Source of the DNA: Dipteris shenzhenensis | Taxonomy: Eukaryota > Polypodiophyta > Polypodiopsida > Gleicheniales | Strand: one strand, 5' to 3' | NCBI GenBank assembly: GCA_047967505.1 | Contig: CM106538.1 | Length of the DNA stretch: 64,000 nucleotides | Shown: in pieces, positions 58,261 through 64,000 of the stretch | How the letters are laid out: each line of letters opens with the position of its first letter | Position numbering within the stretch: position 1 is the stretch's first letter | Notes under the pieces: generated by a model | Seen by the model: only the letters and a program-made list of their open reading frames with translations | Databases searched by the model: none | Told to the model about the DNA's origin: nothing | Position numbers and translations under genes: made by a program

Positions 58261-58548
58261 GTGAATTCACATCCAACAAATTTGAGAGTTACTTTGGGAC
58301 AACCAAAGTTGCATGGCGATTGTGAAGAATCTTGTGTGCCACGCTTGCACCAAACACATCGAGATTCAGTTATCATTTTGCGCACAAGCTTATCATGGAA
58401 GGAGAGGTTAAGCTGGTCTACTGTCCAACCACGGAGAATGGCGTAGACATCTTCATGAAGGCTCTTGGGAAAGACTTGCTAGACTGGCATCTTCATTGAC
58501 TTGGCATCAAACCAAAGAGGTAGTTTACCGTTGATGGACATTGAGGAG
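58261..58548 (+). pseudogene. RNase H C-terminal end and polypurine region of element X
   Basis: NQSCMAIVKNLVCHA and TKHIEIQ are readable, then after a frame change YHFAHKLIMEGEVKLVYCP and ENGVDIFMKALGKDLL. It closely parallels 955-1130 at the left edge of the window. Confidence 0.85.
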
Positions 58549-58614
58549 CAGTGTAGAAAATGAATGCTCCACTCTCATATAACTATGCAGTATCATCTAG
58601 CTCTATTTGTAAGC
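58549..58614 (+). repeat. Start of element X 3' LTR, cut by element 4
   Basis: TGTAGAAAATGAATGCTCC onward aligns with 55049-55114 and stops at TAAGC, where element 4 begins with TGTTGGGG. Confidence 0.85.
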
Positions 58615-58815
58615 TGTTGGGGTAAAGGCACATTGCCACCCCTTTATTAAAGATAGGACATCTATGACTGTCTTAAGACAGTCATAGGGTAAAACCTAAT
58701 CCTAATAAAACTAATGAGTTTGTGGTGTGGCTCATCACTTCACACCCGCACATTTGAGTCTCTCTCTCTCACACTCTCTTCCCCTTTGCTCTTCTCCCTG
58801 CTTCCTTCCCTCTCA
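58615..58815 (+). repeat. 5' LTR of element 4
   Basis: 201 bp from TGTTGGGGTAAAGGC to TTCCCTCTCA. It contains the palindrome-like pair GACTGTCTTAAGACAGTC near 58667-58684 and a CT-rich end. It shares the TCTCA terminus and two-base gap to the primer site with element 3. Confidence 0.85.
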
Positions 58816-58817
58816 AC

Positions 58818-58830
58818 TGGTATCAAAGCC
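58818..58830 (+). promoter_or_regulatory. Primer-binding site of element 4
   Basis: TGGTATCAAAGCC, one G-to-A difference from the consensus. Confidence 0.85.
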
Positions 58831-58990
58831 TTACTTCCTCTCTACCCCTGCCTACCTCTTGCTCTACCCCCTCGGGAATCGTGCCCTCAGGCAGTGTGGC
58901 GGAGCTTGGCATTGCGTAGGCAGCACGGGCTGCAGCGGGGCAGTGAGGGTGCATCGCGGGCCAGCGGGACAGCAGAGGCGGCGCGCAAGT

Positions 58991-59013
58991 GTACGGACGT
59001 ACGTCGTCCGTAC
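58991..59013 (+). other. Palindromic hairpin 1 in the element 4 leader
   Basis: GTACGGAC, seven-base loop GTACGTC, then GTCCGTAC: a perfect 8-bp stem with a self-complementary GTAC in the loop. Confidence 0.9.
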
Positions 59014-59199
59014 ATCCGTACGGACAGGAGTCGCCCGTACAACCCCGTGGGCTGCAGCAGATCTGCGGGCAGCAAGGCGGCGCGCACGTGTGGACGTCGG
59101 CAGCATGAGCTCAGAGGCAGTGCGGGCTGCAGCGGCAGCGCATCGCACAGGCGCACGTGTGGACGCAAGCCGTGCGCCTTTTCGCGCGCCGTACAAAAC

Positions 59200-59225
59200 A
59201 GTACGGACGTACGACCGTCCGTACT
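59200..59225 (+). other. Palindromic hairpin 2 in the element 4 leader
   Basis: AGTACGGAC, eight-base loop GTACGACC, then GTCCGTACT: a perfect 9-bp stem with the same stem core and GTAC loop start as hairpin 1. Confidence 0.9.
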
Positions 59226-60303
59226 GCCGTACCTACAGGGAGCTGCATCAGGGAAGAACTTTCGAAAATTTTTTTTTTCTCTTTTGGGATTCCGTACCCT
59301 GCACACGTACACAGGTATAGCAGGTACATTGCTGCTAGTACAGAAAGTACAGCAGAAATTGGGATTTATGCATCTGACAAAGTATATATGCTTTTACTGG
59401 GTTTGAATCTCAGTTTACGGGTGAGCAGATCATAGGGCTTTTGCCCAACAGTTGATGCTTTGTATGCCTTGAGGTAGTGTGGTGTCAGAGTGCACACATT
59501 TGTCTCGATTTCCGCAGTGTGGAGGTGACATTTTCTTGCAGGTCACATTTCTTGTGCAACACTCAGAGAACCTCAGTTGAGCCACGCTTGGCCAGGGCGC
59601 ATCGAGTTTACTCGGTCCCTAACTGTCCATCGTTGACAGTGCTCAAAAGGTTCCTCATTGAGTGTTTGTACGTTGGGATCTGTGTATGTCATTTCTACAC
59701 AGGGCAGTATATGCATTACACTGTTGGTTGATTTTGTCAGAGAGATTTTCACGTTGCATGCTACCTCAGTGTTGAGGTGTTCTTCACTTGGTTCAGATGT
59801 CAAATCAAGGGGCTTTTGCCCAGATTTTGTTTGAGAGCACTTGGGTTACCGACAGAGATCTTCAGATGCATATTATCCCCTTGGCAGAAGGGTGATTGCT
59901 TGGGATTTATCCCATTTTCTGTTGCAAGTTTTGTGACAGGCTGAAGTGTCAAATTTTTTTTTTGGTGTATGCCAAGTTTTTTATGCATATTAAATCAGTG
60001 CAATACCTCATCTGAGGTGGGAGAAGTGATCAGGACAGCAGTGTTTGTGCTTTGTCAGCTGATGATGCACTGTTAAAGCACTTGTGGAGCAGCTGCAGCA
60101 TTCTGAAATTGCACGGTACAGTGTGTCAGAAGGTACAGTAGCTGGAGGGAATTTTCTGTTTTGCTGCAGATTTTCTGACAGTAAAAAACAGCACTATTGT
60201 GAGTGCTGTTGGCTCTTGATAGAGCAGGTTTTTTTTCTGAGAAATCAGAATTTTATTCAGTCTTTCTTAACTTACAGGGAGTCAGGTACTTTCCTTATCT
60301 GAT

Positions 60304-63300
60304 ATGGCATCAGGGGGAAGTGAATCATCAATTCTGAACATAAAGAAATTGGAAGGGGCACACAATTATGCATTATAGGCAGAACAGTGTTTGAATGTAC
60401 TTCTGTTAAAGAAGATTTCTAAGCCCATAAGGGTGAAGGGTGTCAAGCCATCTGACATGACAAATGATGACTGGGAAGAGCTTGATTTGTCCGCAAGGGC
60501 AGCTATCATGCTTACTATTTCTGATACTCTTGTGTTCAATGTTCAGGCTGAAAAGACCTCTTATGGCCTATGGCAGAGGCTAGAAGAGTTGTATGCCCAA
60601 AAGAGCTCAGCCAGTAAGGTTTATTGGTTGAAGAAGCTGGTTGATCTTCGCATGAAGAAGGTACAGCTATGACCTCACACTTGAGTGAGTTCAGTGCCAT
60701 CTTTACATAGCTTATTGCACAGGGATTGAACCTTGATGAGGAGTTCAAGGCTACTTTCTTGTTGTGTACCCTCCCTGAGAGTTGGGACACTTTCAAGACC
60801 ACCCTGTCAAATTCGAATGTCACTCTTATGTATGCTGATGTAGAGAGCTCTCTCCTTATGGAGGAGATGAGCAGAAAGAATAATGCGAGCAGCAAGCCTT
60901 CAAATGCCTTGCAGGTACAGGATAGAGGCAGGACTCAGCAGAAGGGGAGATCTGCTAGTAAGTCCAAATCCCGCAGTCATTCCCGTGGCAAAAAGGATAT
61001 TGAATGCTTTTATTGTGGCAAGAAGGGACATGTGAAGTCTAAGTGCTTCAAGTTCACACGGGATCAGAAAGCCAAGAAGGCTGAAACAAAGGATGCAGGC
61101 AATGGAAGCAAAGGCAAAGGCAAGGCCAAGGCAGATGACTTGGATGCAGTGAATGTTGCAGCAAAGGACAGTGACAGTGACATACATGATGTTTTATGCT
61201 CTTCTGCTGTAATAGCACATACTTTGGTTATTGATGGCCATGACATGCACACCTGGCTCTTGGACTCAGGTGCTTCCTTTCATGTTACTCCTCATAGGGA
61301 GTGGTTTACTTCCTACACAGGTACTTATGGAGTTGTTCATCTTGGGAACAACTATGCATGTCAGATTGCAGGGATTGGCAGAATACAGATAGTGTTCCCT
61401 GATGGACGCACATTTATGCTTGATGGTGTTCGCCATGTGCCGCAAATCAAGAAAAATCTGATTAGCACTGGCTTATTGGATGATAGTGGTTACCACACCA
61501 CATTTGGGGATTCCAAATGGGTGATTACTGATGGCCAGAATCTAGTGGCTGAGGGTTTTAAGAGTGATACCTTGTACCCTCTTTATGTTTCCAGTGTGGG
61601 TAATCATGTTGTTGCCATAACCGAGCTGCCAAAGGTTTCATTGTGGCATAGCCGGTTGGGACACATGCCTGTTAAAGGAATGCAAGAACTGTCACGTTTG
61701 GGTTATCTGCCGTCTCTTTCTTTCTCAGATTTGCCTACTTGTGATCATTGCATATTTGGCAAGCATTCTGTGACTCCTCATAAGAGGAGAACTCCCCAAA
61801 ATAGAGCACCGCTTGATCTAGTGCACACTGATTTGTGTGAGATGCCACAGTTATCACTAGGGGGTGCAAAATATTTTATTACTTTCATTGATGATGCCAC
61901 ACGCAAAGTGTGGGTCTATTTCTTGAAGCATAAGGGCGATGCCTTAGATGCTTTCAAGAAGTTTGTCGCTCAGGTTGAGAATCGGACAGGTCGTAGGCTG
62001 AAATGCCTCAGATCCGATAATGGGGGTGAGTATGTGTCACATGCTTTTGTGCAGTTTTGCGAAGCTAAGGGCATCAAACAGGAACTCACAGCCCCTCATA
62101 ATGCATCTCAAAATGGTGCAAGTGAGCGGATGAATCGAACTATTCAGGAGAAGGTTCGATGTATGTTGTCTTATGCTGCATTACCCCATGGCTTTTGGGC
62201 AGAAGCCGTGCAAACAGCAGTTCACATTATTAACAGGTCGCCAAACAAGGCTTTGGAGTTGAAAGTACCAGAGGAGGTGTGGTCTGGCAAGCCACCTTCA
62301 TATAAGCACTTACGTGTATTTGGCTGCGAGTGCTTTGCTCATGTACGCAAAGAACTGCGCACCAAACTGGATCCAAAGTCTATCAGATGCATCTTTATGG
62401 GTTATGGTGACGAAGGTGAAATGGGGTACAGGTTATGGGATCCCGCTAAACGGAAGATTATACGCAGCAATGATGTCATCTTTAAAGAGGATAGTGTACA
62501 CAAGGAACCCGTGCAACCTGTGGAATACAGGAGGGTTATTTATGATGATGTTGGACAGGAAAGAATGCCCATTTATATGCAGCAGCAGGCTGCTGCAGAT
62601 AACCCTGTTCAAGAGGGTATACATGCTGAAAATCAGCCAGATAATTTTGCCAATGATGCACCACTGGATATGCCAGCAGATGGGGCTGTAGAACAGCCAG
62701 ATATGGTGGTACAGCCACCCGTCATGCATGACGAACAGGCTGGACAGCAGCCTAATCCAGAACATTTTGTTAGGAGGAGCACCCGTGTACAACGGCCTCC
62801 TGCCAGGTTTGTTCCAGGAGCCAATAATGTGGCTGATTTTATCATGCTGACAGATTGTGGTGAGCCTTCCAGCTTCAAGGAAGCTATGGGAAGAACAGAG
62901 AAAAAGAAGTGGGAGAAAGCCATGCAGTCAGAAATGGACTCCCTACTTCAAAATGATACATGGGACTTGGTGCAGCTACCTGCAGGCAGAAAGGTTTTGC
63001 CATGCAAGTGGGTTTACAAAGTCAAAGTGGATTCAAATGCTTTACCGAGGTATAAGGCCAGATTGGTTGCCAAGGGATTTAAGCAGGAGAAAGGCATTGA
63101 CTTTGATGAGATCTTTTCCCCTGTAGTCAAGATGACTACTTTGAGAGCAGTGTTAGCTCTTGTTGCTCATGACGACATGGATTTATGTCAGATGGATGTG
63201 AAGACAGCTTTTCTTCACGGAGATCTCCATGATGAGATCTATATGAGTCAGCCAGAGGGATATGCTGTTAAAGGGAAAGAGCAGCTTGTGTGTAAGCTCA

Positions 63301-64000
63301 AGAGGAGCTTGTATGGACTCAAGCAGGCGCCAAGAGAATGGTACAAGAAGTTTGATGCCTTCATGTAGTCCCAAGGGTATCATAGGTGTGAGACCGATCA
63401 TTGCTTGTACACCAAACGGGCAAAGGATGGTAGTTTGATGCTACTCATTCTATATGTGGATGACATGCTTATTGCCAGTAAATCTCAGCATGAGATTAGT
63501 GCTTTGAAGAAACAACTGCATAAGTCCTTTGACATGAAAGACTTGGGTGATGCAAATCATATTCTTGGCATGCGGATTACTCGTGACAGGTCCAAGGGAC
63601 TTTTGTTTCTATCACAGAAGGAGTACATTGACAAAGTACTGCAGCGGTTTAACATGGAGGGGGGGAAGTCTATTAGTACCCCGTTGCCTCCACATTTAAA
63701 ACTCAGCAGTAAGGACAGCCCTAGATCAGATGATGATAAGGCTGAAATGGCCAAGGTTCCGTATGCATCTGCAGTTGGTTCTTTGACGTATGCCATGGTT
63801 GCCACTCGTCCGGATATTGCTTTTGCGGTGGGAGTCATCAGCAGGTATATGGCAAATCCAGGCAAGAGGCACTGGGAAGCAGTGAAAGGTGTCTTGAGGT
63901 ATCTCAAGGGTACCAAAGACTTGTGCATATGCTATGGTAGGCAAGATGCATTGGTGCATGGTTTTACAGATTCAGACTATGCAGGGAATGCAGATAACCG
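60304..64000 (+). pseudogene. Copia gag-pol polyprotein of element 4 (nearly intact, four lesions, 3' end outside window)
   Basis: Gag starts at ATG 60304 (MASGGSESSILNIKKLEG). Lesions: TAG at 60376 where Trp is expected; loss of one A near 60660, which shifts the frame; TAG at 60708; TAG at 63366 in RT. From 60726 to 63365 it is open. The order is gag C-terminus, zinc knuckle CFYCGKKGHVKSKC (61006-61047), intact protease DSGAS (61263), pre-integrase HSRLGHM, integrase LVHTDLC, LRSDNGGEY and ASERMNRTIQE, then RT with [35 protein letters not shown] and catalytic YVDDML (63453). RNase H begins at about 63940 with DSDYAGN. Active-site residues look intact, so the product would be enzymatically normal apart from the stops. 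It cannot be translated whole as it stands. Confidence 0.95.

Larger units (their letters stand above)
55049..58614 (+). mobile_element. Older copia deletion derivative (element X), 3' LTR interrupted by element 4
   Basis: 5' LTR 55049-55768, primer site variant 55769-55780, internal remnants of gag, protease/pre-integrase, integrase and RNase H, then a 3' LTR start at about 58549 that breaks off at 58614, where element 4 begins. The 12-base word TGTTAGAAATCA is tandemly doubled at the left terminus (55037-55048 and 55049-55060). Integrase C-terminus and RT are deleted; unrelated sequence lies at about 57890-58260. The first 66 bp of the two LTRs differ at many positions, so the element is old. 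Coding relatives in this window are the RNase H at 640-1190. Confidence 0.85.
58831..60303 (+). other. Long structured leader of element 4
   Basis: A 1473-bp interval before gag. Its first 400 bp are GC- and CpG-rich and contain two palindromic hairpins (58991-59013 and 59200-59225). Two GGGCTTTTGCCC hairpins follow at 59435-59446 and 59810-59821. The open frame 58714-59406 spans LTR and leader, is Arg/Ala/Ser-rich with no domain, and looks compositional. Confidence 0.75.
58615..64000 (+). mobile_element. Well-preserved Ty1/copia retrotransposon (element 4), nested in element X and running off the window
   Basis: 5' LTR 58615-58815, primer site 58818-58830, leader 58831-60303, gag-pol from 60304 past the window end inside RNase H. 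The five bases TAAGC (58610-58614) should be its left target duplication. Only four coding lesions are seen in 3.7 kb, and gag through RT is open for 880 codons. The GC-rich, CpG-rich leader also suggests youth. It is a plausible autonomous partner for non-autonomous elements, or was until recently. Confidence 0.93.

Noticed and set aside
58714-59406. 230-codon ORF across the LTR and leader of element 4
   Set aside because: Arg/Ala/Ser-rich with open frames on both strands in a CpG-rich leader; it begins inside the LTR and has no gag or other domain.
60726-63368. 880-codon ORF as a possible host gene
   Set aside because: It is the gag-protease-integrase-RT part of a copia element; true gag starts upstream at 60304 and RNase H continues after the TAG.

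Overview
This window looks like repeat-dominated nuclear DNA of a land plant with a large genome. The evidence is plant-type Ty1/copia retrotransposons primed by initiator-Met tRNA (TGGTATCAGAGC sites), L1-like LINE remnants with DUF4283/zinc-knuckle and RVT zinc-binding domains, long dinucleotide and GATA arrays, and one spliced plant-specific MYB gene. The species cannot be fixed from sequence alone; a fern or gymnosperm is a guess.

Layout, left to right. 1-2051: 3' end of a decayed copia element with its 3' LTR. 2052-6474: simple repeats, then a probable minus-oriented non-autonomous LTR element of which only the 5' LTR and primer site are clear. 6475-13100: AT-rich DNA with a heavily decayed protein-like tract on the minus strand (about 7050-8450). 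13171-14098: three very long microsatellites, with GT and CA arms in inverted orientation. 14390-20800: diverged local duplications, no gene recognised. 20814-22172 (minus): the only credible host gene, a three-exon KUA1/MYBS3-type MYB repressor of 365 residues, with overlapping upstream ORFs in its probable 5' leader and an ACGT-core cluster about 1.1-1.3 kb upstream of its start codon. 24215-31014: a dispersed GT-headed repeat in two copies, two related LINE fragments, and several duplications. 31230-36760: a copia 5' half (LTR, primer site, gag, protease) joined to a minus-strand LINE (ORF1 and endonuclease). 39659-42470: a complete, very young non-autonomous LTR retrotransposon with 325-bp LTRs differing at two positions and a perfect CTACA target duplication. 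46077-46870: a 5'-truncated LINE with poly(A) tail and 13-16 bp target duplication. 48885-54808: a complete but decayed copia element with GATAT target duplication, sitting in a short minisatellite. 55049-58614: an older copia deletion derivative whose 3' LTR is interrupted by 58615-64000, a much better preserved copia element that runs off the window.

The retroelements give a relative chronology from LTR divergence and nesting. Many of the internal stop codons fit C-to-T decay, often CAG to TAG, which is what plant CHG methylation would produce. The most original observations are the 2.8-kb non-autonomous element with a GC-rich core and an antisense 138-codon ORF, and a pair of near-identical palindromic hairpins with GTAC-bearing loops in the leader of the youngest copia element, which could act in RNA dimerisation or packaging.
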